The notes: generated by a model not told the origin, from the letters alone. A stretch of DNA of 64,000 nt from Rapidithrix thailandica (GCF_039710355.1 NZ_JBDKWZ010000024.1:51652-115651), one strand, 5' to 3'; shown: positions 7,771 to 17,253, counted from the stretch's first letter. A program made the numbers and translations.

Positions 7771-10593
7771 TTAACTTTTAGAATTGCCAAAGTTTCGCAA
7801 GTTATAGGTAAATGTCAGCATATAGTATTGTTGTAAGATTTCCGTTCTGGAATCCTCTATGTAGGCATTGGTGACATTTCGTTGAATGTTTTGGTTTTGA
7901 TCCAGGAGATCAAATACCGTGAGTTTTACTTCCGCCCGGTTGTTTTTGGTAAATTTAAATCCGGCACTCATGTTCCATAGAAAGTAGGATTGGTTCATAT
8001 CTTCCGAAAGCCCGCTATAAAATTGATGATTGAGATTGTTGTCAAAAAACAGGGTTTTCCAAAAATTCCAGTAAAACTTCAACCCGGTCTTTTGCATATA
8101 GTAATTGTTGTTCAGGCTTTCTTGCAGACTGTTGCGTACGATGTTGTAATTGGCTGTAGTTGACAATGTGAAATCCACCTTTTCATTGATATTACTACTC
8201 AATACCAAGCCTTGGCTCAGGTTGGTGGTAAAGGTCTCGTTTAACTCCTCGTTCAAGATATTAGGCGAATTTGAAAAGCTGACCGAAGTATTCATGTTCA
8301 GGTTGCTTTTGATGGGTTTCAGATAAAAGCCATAGGCAAAAAAGGACCGTACATTCCAGGAACCGTTCAAGTTGACAGGTTGAGAGTACTGTCCTCCGGC
8401 CAACAGGGATTGACCGTTGATCACCGTATCCTGCTGTACAAAAGTGGTTTTGTTTCCAATGTAATCGTTGGTAAGGGTGGTGTGAACCATCGCAATCAAG
8501 CTGGTCGATTTTTCCGGATTGATTTTCCGGAAGCTGAGCGAGAGTGTATGAGCATAGGATTGGTCCAAGGCCGGGTTACCCAGAGAGAGTTGTAAGGGGT
8601 TCGCATTGTTGACCACATCCTGTAATTGAGAGATGGACGGTTGACTGGTTCTTGTGCGATACATTAAGCGCAAATGACTTTGTTTATCAAAACGCACCCG
8701 GAGCATCATACGGGGTAAAAGATTCGTATAGCTGCGGTCCATTCCGAATGCATCCGGAAGGGTTTTTTCATTTTCCAAAGAAGCATGTTGGTATGAAACA
8801 TTGGCCATAAACATTAATTTACCGGTTCTTATCCGGTATCCCAGGCCTGCTCGTTGAGTAAAATAATCATTTTCAAATACATTACTCAAGGTAGAATCTA
8901 AGAGAGTATATCCCTCCGAAATCGCTTCAAACTGATACGCTCTTTTGTCGGATGAACTATTGTTATTTCCAAAGGAATATTCAACCTGCAAACTTCCTGT
9001 TTTGCCAATAGGCTCCGTATACGAAACATTGGTATTATAGGAAAAGCTATTGCTCCGGGAGTCGGTTAATTGATTGACCGTATCGGCAACATCCGTCTTC
9101 AGGTTTTGATTTAAGGACCAAAGTTGGCTCTCTCCGTCTTTATTATCCCAGGTAGTATTTAAGCGCACTGAAAAAGTACGGCCGCGTTTGGCAAATTTAT
9201 GTCTGAGCAATAGTAAATTAGAGATATTGTAACCGGACATTTCCGAGGAAGACCGGTTAAGCGCCTGGCTTAAGAGTTGTCCGTCTTGCAGACGATTGAG
9301 TCCGGTAAATTCTCCTTCGGCATTGTTGGATTGAAAGTTCAGGCTGGGCCGGAGTAACACGGAAGTCTGATCGCTGATTTTGTAATCCATTCGCAAGTTA
9401 AAGCGATGGTTGAAATTATTACTGTTGCCAAAGCTTTCTTCTTGATAATATTGACTGGAGTCTCCCGAAAACAGATACTCCCGCGACAGGACCTCTTTAG
9501 AGGTATTGGCCGAACGATTGTAAAAATAATTGGCGTTGATTTCAATTTTTTTGCCCCATTCGTCCTGAAAGTTGATGCCGAAAGCATCTGTGGTAGTGAT
9601 CCCGTTTTGAGAACCGACCAGAAAGTCATTAGTACTGGCTCCCATCCCCCCACCTCTGCGGCCTCCTCCTCTGCCTCCGCCAAATCTGCGGGAGCCTCCC
9701 GAACCCACCACACCCAGTAAATCCTGGGTAGAAAAATTTTGCTGGTTCACATTGTTCGTCATACCAATGACAGAAATGCGTTGTTTGCCATTGAAGAAGT
9801 TTAAATTGCCCCCCGCCATATACTTTTCATCCAAGCCACCACCAGCATAAATTTTTCCAAACTGACCGTTTCGCTTGTCTACCCGGGTGACGATATTGAT
9901 TGTTTTGGACGTTTCCCCATCGTCAAAGCCTGTAAACTGGGCTTGTTCGCTTTTTTTGTCAAACACTTCAATTTTATCAATGACTTCGGCAGGCAGGTTT
10001 TTCAGTGCAATGTTCGGATCATTGCCAAAGAAGGGCTTTCCATCCACCAATACCTGTTTTACATCCTCTCCGTTGGCTTTTACCGTGCCTCCATCAATCA
10101 CAATCCCGGGCATTTTACCAATCAGGTTTTCCGCATCGGCATCGGGCCGGGTTTTAAAGGCATTGGCATTATACACCACCGTGTCACCTTTCACCTCTCC
10201 TACCGGAACTTTCCCCTCTACCTTCACCTCATCCAGTATTTTGGTATCTTCTTTCATAGGGATATTGCCAAGTTGCGGCTTGCTTACCGACTGAAATACT
10301 TTTTGGTACGTCTCATATCCTATATAGCTGACCTGTAACGTAAAAGGAGTGTCCGGTACTTTGGAAAAAACAAATACACCCTCTTGATCAGTGGTGACGG
10401 CGGCAAAAAGGGAGTCGTTTTCTACTTTGAGTAAAACCGATGCTCCTACCAACGGTTCTTGGCTGGTAGCATCTACTAACCTGCCGTTGAGAGCCGGTTT
10501 TGAAGATTGGGCGCTTAGTTGTAAGGAAATACCCAGAAGCAACAGAGTCAACCAATGTTGGTAGAGGGGTAAAATGTGGCGATATTTGTTCAT
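7771..10593 (-). CDS. TonB-dependent receptor-like outer-membrane beta-barrel protein
   Basis: A 940-residue outer-membrane protein. In order: a signal peptide (1-29, ending LQLSAQ), a carboxypeptidase-regulatory-like beta-sandwich (about 33-110, with LNGRLVDATSQEPLVGASV), a plug-like region (about 120-235, with GKMPGIVIDGGTVKANGE and VLVDGKPFFGNDP), and a long barrel of the OMP_b-brl_3 kind ending in YMLTFTYNLRNF. These receptors pass or bind large ligands with TonB energy; no ligand can be named. An odd Gly/Arg-rich stretch (SGGSRRFGGGRGGGRRGGG, around residues 295-315) sits in an early barrel loop. There is no SusD partner next to it. It is transcribed alone, ending before a terminator. 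Confidence 0.9.
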   Translation of the reverse strand: MNKYRHILPLYQHWLTLLLLGISLQLSAQSSKPALNGRLVDATSQEPLVGASVLLKVENDSLFAAVTTDQEGVFVFSKVPDTPFTLQVSYIGYETYQKVFQSVSKPQLGNIPMKEDTKILDEVKVEGKVPVGEVKGDTVVYNANAFKTRPDADAENLIGKMPGIVIDGGTVKANGEDVKQVLVDGKPFFGNDPNIALKNLPAEVIDKIEVFDKKSEQAQFTGFDDGETSKTINIVTRVDKRNGQFGKIYAGGGLDEKYMAGGNLNFFNGKQRISVIGMTNNVNQQNFSTQDLLGVVGSGGSRRFGGGRGGGRRGGGMGASTNDFLVGSQNGITTTDAFGINFQDEWGKKIEINANYFYNRSANTSKEVLSREYLFSGDSSQYYQEESFGNSNNFNHRFNLRMDYKISDQTSVLLRPSLNFQSNNAEGEFTGLNRLQDGQLLSQALNRSSSEMSGYNISNLLLLRHKFAKRGRTFSVRLNTTWDNKDGESQLWSLNQNLKTDVADTVNQLTDSRSNSFSYNTNVSYTEPIGKTGSLQVEYSFGNNNSSSDKRAYQFEAISEGYTLLDSTLSNVFENDYFTQRAGLGYRIRTGKLMFMANVSYQHASLENEKTLPDAFGMDRSYTNLLPRMMLRVRFDKQSHLRLMYRTRTSQPSISQLQDVVNNANPLQLSLGNPALDQSYAHTLSLSFRKINPEKSTSLIAMVHTTLTNDYIGNKTTFVQQDTVINGQSLLAGGQYSQPVNLNGSWNVRSFFAYGFYLKPIKSNLNMNTSVSFSNSPNILNEELNETFTTNLSQGLVLSSNINEKVDFTLSTTANYNIVRNSLQESLNNNYYMQKTGLKFYWNFWKTLFFDNNLNHQFYSGLSEDMNQSYFLWNMSAGFKFTKNNRAEVKLTVFDLLDQNQNIQRNVTNAYIEDSRTEILQQYYMLTFTYNLRNFGNSKS

Positions 10594-10910
10594 ATTTCTT
10601 GTAAAGTTAGGCTAATTGCATAGCGATATGCCCGGAAGTATATTCCGTTGTGGATAAATCTCTTCCGGACTACCCGTCCGGAACAAGTTTATTTATGTGG
10701 CAAAGAATCAAAAACCTTGTTACAACCGGAAATTTATTCAATCAACGGCCGGAAAAACTCAACGTAATGCAGGTAGGAGGAGGGGGGATTGAATGGTAAT
10801 GGTTTTACAATTTAGGTCTGAGCCGGGTGTAGGATGTGAATCGCTTTTATCTGTATTTTTATTTCGAATGGTAGAGGGGTGTATATGCTTAATACGATTC
10901 TACTGCTTTT

Positions 10911-10955
10911 CGAATGTCGGGCCACCGAATGTCGGACCACCGAATGTCGGGCCAC
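10911..10955. repeat. Three tandem 15-bp direct repeats
   Basis: The unit CGAATGTCGGRCCAC occurs three times head to tail (10911-10925, 10926-10940, 10941-10955); only the R position differs. It lies in an otherwise non-coding spacer. Confidence 0.95.
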
Positions 10956-11068
10956 AATCATGTTATTTTGGGAACTCTAAACGGAGCCGCTTTACCGTCA
11001 AAAGGGCGGCCTATTAAAGGAGTATTTCCCGTTTAGTACAAAGAATGACTGCTTTATTATAAAGCACA

Positions 11069-11099
11069 AAGCCCACATTAGAATGGAAAATGTGGGCTT
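11069..11099 (-). terminator. Terminator of the ABC-transporter operon
   Basis: A perfect 11-bp inverted repeat, AAGCCCACATT (11069-11079) and AATGTGGGCTT (11089-11099), with a 9-base loop. It lies 29 bases past the stop of the last permease gene. On the minus strand it is followed by a T-rich but not pure T tract. Confidence 0.7.
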
Positions 11100-11127
11100 C
11101 TTGACGTTAATTAAAATTTTCTAACGA

Positions 11128-12498
11128 TTAGTTTTTACGTTGGAAAAATAAATAGCCTCCTGTCATTACCAATACTGTACTGAACAACAATTTTGTAATG
11201 CCCCCCAATACCAGGTCTGTGGCCGGTTTTGTCGTAAAGCGATGCGTGGGCAGTTTTTCATAATCCGCATGTGTAAACGGAAGTTGCCGAAACAAGAAGG
11301 GGTAATAAAACTCCTTGAGAGATACATGGTATTGCTCTATACTTTCCATAAACTGTAAATGGCTGTCGAGGTCCGTACCGGCCAGAGCATTCAAAGCCGC
11401 TTGGGCATTGACCGGCAGGGAAAAACCGCTCAGGTCATAGGTCAGCGCCTGTCTTTTCTGTAAACCGGATTTATAGGCTTGCACCAAATCTTTTACCGCT
11501 TGATCTCCCATTTCGTGCATAGCATAATACCAGTGCCAGGAAAACCGACCTTTAATAGGCGTATCGTCTGCCCATTGGGGGTAAAGCGCATAGAATTGTT
11601 GCATGGTTTCTTCTTTGGGTTTGTCCCAGCCACTGTGCATGGCCTCCCGCTGTTGGACGGTCAGATCAATGCCCTGGGGCAAAGGTTGGCTAACGGTCAC
11701 GTATATGTTCATCAGGCTGGGTAACACCATGGTGAGCACCAACCATATTCCCAAGAGTATTACGGCATTGAAAGAAGAGTTTTTTCGCAGAGCAATCACC
11801 AAGAAGGTAGCCCCAAACCAGAAAAGACAGTAGAGCGTTACGACTAACAGCCAGAGTGCAATTCTGCCATCCGGAGAGATGCCCGCCCCGATAAAACCCA
11901 GGATGGAAAGCAGCCAGGCCATGCCCAAAACCAAGATGACCTGAAAGCCCAGCTTGGAAATGACCACCGTAGAAAGGCGAATGGGTTGTGACAATAATAA
12001 GGGTAAGGTGCCTCGCTCTTTTTCCTGAGACAATACATTATAACCCAGTGTGATAATGAATAAAGGAAAAAGATAAACCAGTACAAAGGCAAGGTCAAAA
12101 TTCCCGCTTAACACTTTTAAAGGGTTGATGTTTTCCGTGTCGTAGAGTTGTGCCTGCAGGTTCAGCAAACGCAGCTTCAGGTAATAGGGGTTTACGTCCC
12201 GTTGCCCCAAGGCAAGGCCGGCCCAAGGCTGGGGTTGGTTTTGGGCAAATACCGGAAAATAATAAGCAACAGTCCCGGCATCGGCCTCTCCGGGGTACTT
12301 TTTTTTGAGTTCTTCAATAGTATGTGTTTCCAACTGCTCCAGCTCCGCCAGGTTTTCCCTTTGCCGGGCAATTTCCTGCGTGCCGTAGTAAATGCTGTAC
12401 AGTCCGGCTGCCAGCATCAGGGCAGTGAGCAGCAGCAAACCTTTGTCGGCCCGGAAGCTGAGGGCTTCAAATTTGATTAATAAAAGAATCTTTTTCAT
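11128..12498 (-). CDS. ABC-2 type permease, DUF3526-like (second permease of the operon)
   Basis: A membrane protein of 456 residues from ATG 12498. It has an N-terminal membrane segment near 20-36, a large extracytoplasmic part (residues about 40-125), then membrane segments around FALVYLFPLFIITLGYNVLSQEKE, the ABC-2 signature with its E-K-E-x-G-T coupling loop, and a final C-terminal segment ending FFQRKN. A second extracytoplasmic domain (about 270-420) is typical of DUF3526 permeases. The ATG at 12498 lies 4 bases after the upstream stop and gives a normal MKKILLLIKFEAL start, so I prefer it to the TTG at 12525. With the neighbouring permease it should form a heterodimer driven by the ATPase at 13926-14636. 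Confidence 0.88.
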   Translation of the reverse strand: MKKILLLIKFEALSFRADKGLLLLTALMLAAGLYSIYYGTQEIARQRENLAELEQLETHTIEELKKKYPGEADAGTVAYYFPVFAQNQPQPWAGLALGQRDVNPYYLKLRLLNLQAQLYDTENINPLKVLSGNFDLAFVLVYLFPLFIITLGYNVLSQEKERGTLPLLLSQPIRLSTVVISKLGFQVILVLGMAWLLSILGFIGAGISPDGRIALWLLVVTLYCLFWFGATFLVIALRKNSSFNAVILLGIWLVLTMVLPSLMNIYVTVSQPLPQGIDLTVQQREAMHSGWDKPKEETMQQFYALYPQWADDTPIKGRFSWHWYYAMHEMGDQAVKDLVQAYKSGLQKRQALTYDLSGFSLPVNAQAALNALAGTDLDSHLQFMESIEQYHVSLKEFYYPFLFRQLPFTHADYEKLPTHRFTTKPATDLVLGGITKLLFSTVLVMTGGYLFFQRKN

Positions 12499-12502
12499 GG
12501 AA

Positions 12503-13924
12503 TTAAACGATTTGTGCTTTTTCAATCAGTTTGGGGCCTAGCGCTAAGAGCAAAAACAGCCAGCCTCCCAGGGCTAACAGGGGTATAAGATGACGAACCA
12601 ACACCCAACCTACTGATGGGGCCCGGTAGTCGAAAGGCTCAAAGGTGCTCCAGGTTTCGGCCGCGAGACGCTGGTTTTTGTTCCCATAGGTGATGTGAGT
12701 GGCCTGTAGTTCATTCAGCCTTTGTACAAACCGGTAGCGATAGCTTTCCGCTTCTTGTTGAAAATGTACATAATGGTGAAAATCAGCTCCGGCCAAGCCC
12801 ATGGACAATTGGCGTAAAGCCAGGTAAGGATTGAAAAAGCCCGCCCAAACGGCAATGCTGTTTTGTTGGTGGAAGGTTTGTTGAAGTTCCTCAAAATGTT
12901 TTTGATAGACTTTACTGCTGTATTCTTCTCCTTCAGCCATCACAATCCCCTCGAAATTTACGGGCAGTTGATGCACGGAATCTACTCTGTATTGGATCAG
13001 GAGTGAGGTTAACAAGGCTTCTCCTCGCTTGTCTTTGGGGTTGTGCCCGTCTATGCCTTTGACGGCCTCTTCATGAACGTCGGCATCCATTTGCGCCTTG
13101 GTGGGAGCAGGATAGAGGCCTGCGCCCAGGTTGGAAGCGGCTTTGGGGATAATGATGCAACTTAAAATCCAAATGCCTAACAGGCTGACCAAGGCCAAGC
13201 GCGAACTCTTCGACAAAGCGGAAACGATCACCGAACCTGCGATACAGATAAAGAAATAGACGGCATACAGGCTTAAAAAGAGAAACAAGCGAAAGAAAAT
13301 TTCCGGGTTGACTTCGAAGCTATTCAAACCGAAAATAAAGCAACCGGCTACTAACAAGGCAGGGCCTGTGATTAAACCGGTCACTTGGCTGTAACCCCGG
13401 ATCTTCGCCCAGGCAATTTGCCGTAACGTTATCCCTTGGGTCAACAGGATTTTTAAGGTTCCGCTTTCCTTTTCCTGGGTGAAGGCACCAAAGCAAAGGA
13501 AGATTATGAGTAGGGGAAGGAGCATTTGCAAAACAAAGGCCACGGTCATTTCTCCGAAGCGAATCAGTGAACCGGACTGCTGTGCCTGACTGAAATTAGC
13601 GCTGTTTTGCCGGTGGGCTTCCAGAAATACAGAAACCCCGGTGTACGAATCAATTCCGAAATCCAGAAAACTAAGGCCGGATTTTGGCCGGAAGACAAAG
13701 GAACCGTAGTGTGCCACCCGGTGAGGATGCCGGTCGGGTTGATTGACCCATTGCTCTCGGACGGTCTCTTGGGCCGCAGTCCTTTCTGCTTGCAGTTGGT
13801 TAAAGCTGTGTAATCCTACCAGGGTAGCGGTCAGTAACAGGAAAAACAACAGAGCACTTAAGGTAACAAATCGCTTATCGCGCAAGGTGCTGATAAACTC
13901 TTTTCGGGCAATACTTTTCACCAT
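12503..13924 (-). CDS. ABC-2 type permease, DUF3526-like (first permease of the operon)
   Basis: A 473-residue membrane protein paralogous to its downstream neighbour. It has an N-terminal membrane segment (about 22-38), a periplasmic domain, a cluster of five or six membrane segments containing QMLLPLLIIFLCFGAFTQEKE-like sequence with the E-S-G-T loop, a second periplasmic domain and a last segment near 445-462. The ATG at 13924 is one base past the ATPase stop, so the two are translationally coupled. DUF3526 permeases are found in ABC exporters of the Nos/bacteriocin-immunity style. Position behind a siderophore-type receptor suggests a role in metal or siderophore handling, but this is inference. 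Confidence 0.88.
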   Translation of the reverse strand: MVKSIARKEFISTLRDKRFVTLSALLFFLLLTATLVGLHSFNQLQAERTAAQETVREQWVNQPDRHPHRVAHYGSFVFRPKSGLSFLDFGIDSYTGVSVFLEAHRQNSANFSQAQQSGSLIRFGEMTVAFVLQMLLPLLIIFLCFGAFTQEKESGTLKILLTQGITLRQIAWAKIRGYSQVTGLITGPALLVAGCFIFGLNSFEVNPEIFFRLFLFLSLYAVYFFICIAGSVIVSALSKSSRLALVSLLGIWILSCIIIPKAASNLGAGLYPAPTKAQMDADVHEEAVKGIDGHNPKDKRGEALLTSLLIQYRVDSVHQLPVNFEGIVMAEGEEYSSKVYQKHFEELQQTFHQQNSIAVWAGFFNPYLALRQLSMGLAGADFHHYVHFQQEAESYRYRFVQRLNELQATHITYGNKNQRLAAETWSTFEPFDYRAPSVGWVLVRHLIPLLALGGWLFLLLALGPKLIEKAQIV

Positions 13925-13925
13925 G

Positions 13926-14636
13926 TTAATTATGCATATAGTTTAAATAGAGTTTTTCCAATTCATTGGCATTCAGGTTCTGCGTAGGCAATACATCCAC
14001 CAGTTCACCCTCCCGCATAATGCCGACCCGGGTGCCGACCTCTTTGGCCCTGAAAATGTCGTGTGTAGCCATCAATACCGCTGTGCCTTTTGCCTGCAAT
14101 TGTAAAAGCAGTTCGGAGAATTCATTGCTGGCCTTGGGGTCCAGCCCGGAAGTAGGCTCGTCCAATAACAACACCTTGGCATGTTTGGCAATAGCGATGG
14201 CAATGCCTACCTTCTGCCGCATCCCTTTGGAATAAGTGCCGACTCTTTTTCCGGCCGCATTGGCTGGTAAGCCCGCTTGTTGCAGATAGGCCATCAGTTC
14301 CTCTTGTGAATAAGAAAAACCGGCCAAACCGCTGAACAGAGAAAGGTTTTCCAGGCCGGTGAGGTTGGGATACAACATCACCTGCTCCGGGATATAAGCC
14401 AGGTGTTTCAAAATGGCCAAAGGATTTTGGGCTACCTCCAAGCCATGAATAAAAGCAGCCCCGGAAGTCGGTTGCAGAAACCCTAGGAGCAAGTTAATCG
14501 TGGTGGATTTTCCCGCTCCGTTTTGCCCCAGCAGGCAGAATATTTCGGAAGTCTCCAATTGCAGGTTCAGACCCTTCAAGGCCAGTTTGTCCTGGTACCG
14601 TTTCGACAGGTCTTTCGCTTCGAGAATGTATTTCAT
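13926..14636 (-). CDS. ABC transporter ATP-binding protein
   Basis: A 236-residue cytoplasmic ATPase with all key motifs: Walker A GQNGAGKST (residues 38-46), Q-loop AYIPEQ, signature YSKGMRQKVGIA, Walker B LLLDEPTSGLD and H-loop MATHD. The NosF/CcmA-like order and the two following permease genes mark it as the motor of an ABC-2 exporter. The ATG at 14636 lies 135 bases after the siderophore-type receptor gene, the gap being a pyrimidine-rich repeat, so it may be read from the same promoter or from one of its own. Confidence 0.93.
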   Translation of the reverse strand: MKYILEAKDLSKRYQDKLALKGLNLQLETSEIFCLLGQNGAGKSTTINLLLGFLQPTSGAAFIHGLEVAQNPLAILKHLAYIPEQVMLYPNLTGLENLSLFSGLAGFSYSQEELMAYLQQAGLPANAAGKRVGTYSKGMRQKVGIAIAIAKHAKVLLLDEPTSGLDPKASNEFSELLLQLQAKGTAVLMATHDIFRAKEVGTRVGIMREGELVDVLPTQNLNANELEKLYLNYMHN

Positions 14637-14695
14637 CAGTGATAGAATATTTAGAAGATTGAAAATCTGTAATTATTAGAGACACTCTTTATTTG

Positions 14696-14771
14696 TTCCC
14701 TCATTCCTCCACTCCCTCACTCCCCCATTTCCCCATTCCTTCATTCCTCCACTCCCTCATCCCTTCATTCC
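14696..14771. repeat. Pyrimidine/purine simple-sequence repeat after the siderophore receptor
   Basis: A block of almost pure CCTCATTCC-like sequence. The 19-mer TCATTCCTCCACTCCCTCA occurs exactly twice (14701-14719 and 14741-14759, period 40). In the mRNA sense (minus) it is GGAATGAAGGGATGAGG-like and begins directly after the stop codon of the receptor. A sister block lies at 53043-53160. Confidence 0.85.
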
Positions 14772-17204
14772 TTAAAAAGTGTATCCAATCGTTGCCATGA
14801 AATTCCGGGGTGCTCCAGGGCTGGCCCGGTAATAGTCATAACCTCCTACGAAATAAGCTTTGTCAAACAGGTTGTTGAAGTTGACGGTAAGCTTGAATTT
14901 GTTGACGTTATAAAACACTGCTGCATCGGCTAGGGCATAAGCGGGCCAAAAGTCCCAAACGTTTTCTCCCCGGTCATTTTGCACCTGGTTTTGCATGCGT
15001 CTTTTACCCACATACGTTCCGCCCAAGGCAAGGCCAAGGCCATTCAGGCCAGGAGCGCTAAAGGTGTATTTGGCCCAAAAGCCCGCAACATGTTCGGGCG
15101 CATTGGCATTCATTTGGCCTTCTTCCCCGGGATCGGACGTTTTCATGACTTCACTCCGGTTAAAGGCATAGTTTGCATGTAAATTCAGATTGGGGTGAAG
15201 GTTGCCCGTAAGCTCCAATTCAGCTCCCCGGGAACGAACCTTTCCGTTTTGCCGGTAAATGGGATTGCCCTGATCGCTGAGTTGACCGGTATTTACCAGC
15301 ATATTTTGTTTTTCGATATGGTACAATGAAATGGAGGCAAACAAGGCCTGATTGAAAAACTCGCCCTTCAGCCCGGTTTCTACCTGGTAGCTACTTTCAT
15401 TTTCAAAAGGCGTTGAATGGCCGTATCTTTCCGGGTATTTAATATATTCCGGCTTGATGGGGAGGAAACCGCTGCTGTAACTGGCGAAGTAATTCAGTCG
15501 GTTCGTGATTTTATAGGTAATTCCTAATCTCGGCAAGAAAATACCCTGTTTGATAGGTTCCTCTCCATCTCCGTAGTTGCGTTGATCGCGGTAGAATTCG
15601 TAGCGGAATCCGGCCAATATCTGCAAGCGTCCGGTCAGGTCCACTTGGTTCTGGAGGTAGATTCCTGTCGTACTGTAAGAGGCATTGACATAATCGATAA
15701 ACCATTGTGGCAAGGGTCTGCGGAGGTATTTGGTCGGGTCCTGGATTTCATACAAAGGGTTTTTCAAATCAAAGGTCAACCCTACCGTATCTTTCCCGGC
15801 TACTTTCTGGCGGCCTTCCCACATCACACTGCTTTTGTCAGGCGTAAACTTCACATAATCCGTCCCCACAAGTACTTTGTGCTTGAAGGAGCCCGTTTGG
15901 CCATTGATGACAAAATAGGCAGAAAAATTATCAGTATACTCTTCCACTTGTCTTTCGTAGTAGCGCATGTTCATCACCGTGTTCTGAGGCGCATCGGCAA
16001 AAGTATTCAGCGTGCGGTGCTCACTCAGATTTTCCGAATAACTGAACTTCATGTACGAAGCATTGAACGAAAGCCAGGACGTAAAACGGTGATTGAGCGA
16101 AGTATTGAGGTAAAAATCGCGTACGATAAAATAATCACTGGGTTGGTTTAAGGCAAACGACAGGGGCAAAGCATACAAGTCATTGCCTTGAATGGGCAAA
16201 CCTCTATCCAGGTATCCGTTGAAATTGCTGTACACCAGTTCCGCGTTGATGGTGGTTTTGTCCGTGGGAAGAAAGGTAATGGAAGGCGCCACGATCAAAG
16301 ACTTATTTTCAATGATGTCGCGGAAAGTCTCCGAATCTTCATAGCCGAGGTTCAGTCGGTACAGCAGCGTTTTGTTCTCATTGAGCGGCCCGGTAAAGTC
16401 CAAGGCGGCCCGGGTGGTATTGAAACTTCCTACGGAAAAACTCACGGCTTTCCGGTTTTCTGCCAAAGGCTTTTTTGTCACCAGGTTAACCGTTCCTCCC
16501 GGATTAATATCTCCGAAAAGTGCGGCCCCCGGGCCTTTTAGTACTTCCACCCGTTCCAGATTGGCCGTAAGTGGCACTCTGAAAAAACCGTTGCCATAGC
16601 TGAAACCTGAGCGCATCCCATTGACCAACCGGAAGCCGCTTTCAAAGCCGTTGCGAAATCCCCGCACGGTCAGGTCGTCCCATTGAGAATACTGATTGAC
16701 CCCACTGATGTTTTTCACCACATCGTTCAGTCGGTAAGCTTGTTGATCGTCCATCAGCTCTTTGGTAATGGAAGAAATCGTTTGCGGAACATCGATCAGG
16801 CGGGAAGCGGTTTTGGTCCCGATAAAAGAATAATCACTTTTATAGGAAGTTTCCTTCCGGCCCAGTACTTCCACATCCTGTAAATAGGAGGAAGCGGCCT
16901 GTAACGTAATTTGAAGTACGGCATGTGCGTTCTCACGGCTCAAAACGATTTCACGAACCTGCTCTTTGTACGACAAGTCTTTCGCCAGTAAACGGTAGGT
17001 TCCCAGGGGTAAATTTGTAAAGGCAAAATTCCCCTTAGCATCGGAGAGCAAAGTCATATTTGTTTCCTGAAGGGTTAAGACCACCTCGTTCAAGGGTTCG
17101 CCTTCCTCGTTAGTCAGTTGCCCGGTAATGCTTCCCGGATGTTGGGCAAAGGCTATTCCTTTGCCTAAAATGGATAGGGTAATGAGTAGGAATAAATGTT
17201 TCAT
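14772..17204 (-). CDS. TonB-dependent siderophore-type receptor
   Basis: An outer-membrane receptor of about 810 residues from ATG 17204 (a TTG at 17222 is less likely). It has a signal peptide (1-20), a carboxypeptidase-regulatory-like domain (about 22-100), a plug (about 115-240) with FIGTKTASRLIDVPQTISSI and DDLTVRGFR, then LNRVEVLKGPGAALFGD-like and NPGGTVNLVTKKP, the hallmark of FhuA/FhuE-type ferric-siderophore receptors. The barrel ends MATIGYTF with terminal Phe. It heads a minus-strand set with an ABC ATPase and two DUF3526-like permeases. Two TGCAA-N5-TTGCA palindromes upstream suggest control by a metal-responsive repressor. The exact ligand is not known; iron-siderophore is the default reading. 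Confidence 0.93.
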   Translation of the reverse strand: MKHLFLLITLSILGKGIAFAQHPGSITGQLTNEEGEPLNEVVLTLQETNMTLLSDAKGNFAFTNLPLGTYRLLAKDLSYKEQVREIVLSRENAHAVLQITLQAASSYLQDVEVLGRKETSYKSDYSFIGTKTASRLIDVPQTISSITKELMDDQQAYRLNDVVKNISGVNQYSQWDDLTVRGFRNGFESGFRLVNGMRSGFSYGNGFFRVPLTANLERVEVLKGPGAALFGDINPGGTVNLVTKKPLAENRKAVSFSVGSFNTTRAALDFTGPLNENKTLLYRLNLGYEDSETFRDIIENKSLIVAPSITFLPTDKTTINAELVYSNFNGYLDRGLPIQGNDLYALPLSFALNQPSDYFIVRDFYLNTSLNHRFTSWLSFNASYMKFSYSENLSEHRTLNTFADAPQNTVMNMRYYERQVEEYTDNFSAYFVINGQTGSFKHKVLVGTDYVKFTPDKSSVMWEGRQKVAGKDTVGLTFDLKNPLYEIQDPTKYLRRPLPQWFIDYVNASYSTTGIYLQNQVDLTGRLQILAGFRYEFYRDQRNYGDGEEPIKQGIFLPRLGITYKITNRLNYFASYSSGFLPIKPEYIKYPERYGHSTPFENESSYQVETGLKGEFFNQALFASISLYHIEKQNMLVNTGQLSDQGNPIYRQNGKVRSRGAELELTGNLHPNLNLHANYAFNRSEVMKTSDPGEEGQMNANAPEHVAGFWAKYTFSAPGLNGLGLALGGTYVGKRRMQNQVQNDRGENVWDFWPAYALADAAVFYNVNKFKLTVNFNNLFDKAYFVGGYDYYRASPGAPRNFMATIGYTF

Positions 17205-17217
17205 CGGATTTCTTTTA

Positions 17218-17232
17218 TGCAATATTGTTGCA
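17218..17232 (-). promoter_or_regulatory. Operator-like palindrome 1, TGCAA-N5-TTGCA
   Basis: TGCAA-TATTG-TTGCA, centred 21 bases upstream of the receptor ATG. The same half-sites with the same 5-base spacer recur 39 bases farther upstream. The position suits repression of the receptor operon; the cognate regulator is not identified. Confidence 0.6.
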
Positions 17233-17253
17233 AATAAAGAGATGAAAAATCAT

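Larger units (their letters stand above)
10594..11127. other. Gene-poor spacer with three 15-bp direct repeats
   Basis: A 534-base stretch between the divergent start of the TonB-receptor gene and the end of the ABC permease gene. It holds a purine block (10770-10788, AGGAGG-rich), the direct repeat described separately and a hairpin at 11069-11099. A 74-codon frame from ATG 10793 runs through the repeat (NVGPP units) but shows no family resemblance, so I do not call it a gene. Confidence 0.6.

Noticed and set aside
10911..10955. CRISPR-like array
   Set aside because: The three 15-bp units are contiguous, with no spacers and no cas genes.
10793..11017. A 74-codon frame with three NVGPP repeats as a gene
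   Set aside because: No family resemblance, no downstream context and a composition dominated by the repeat. Kept only as a finding.
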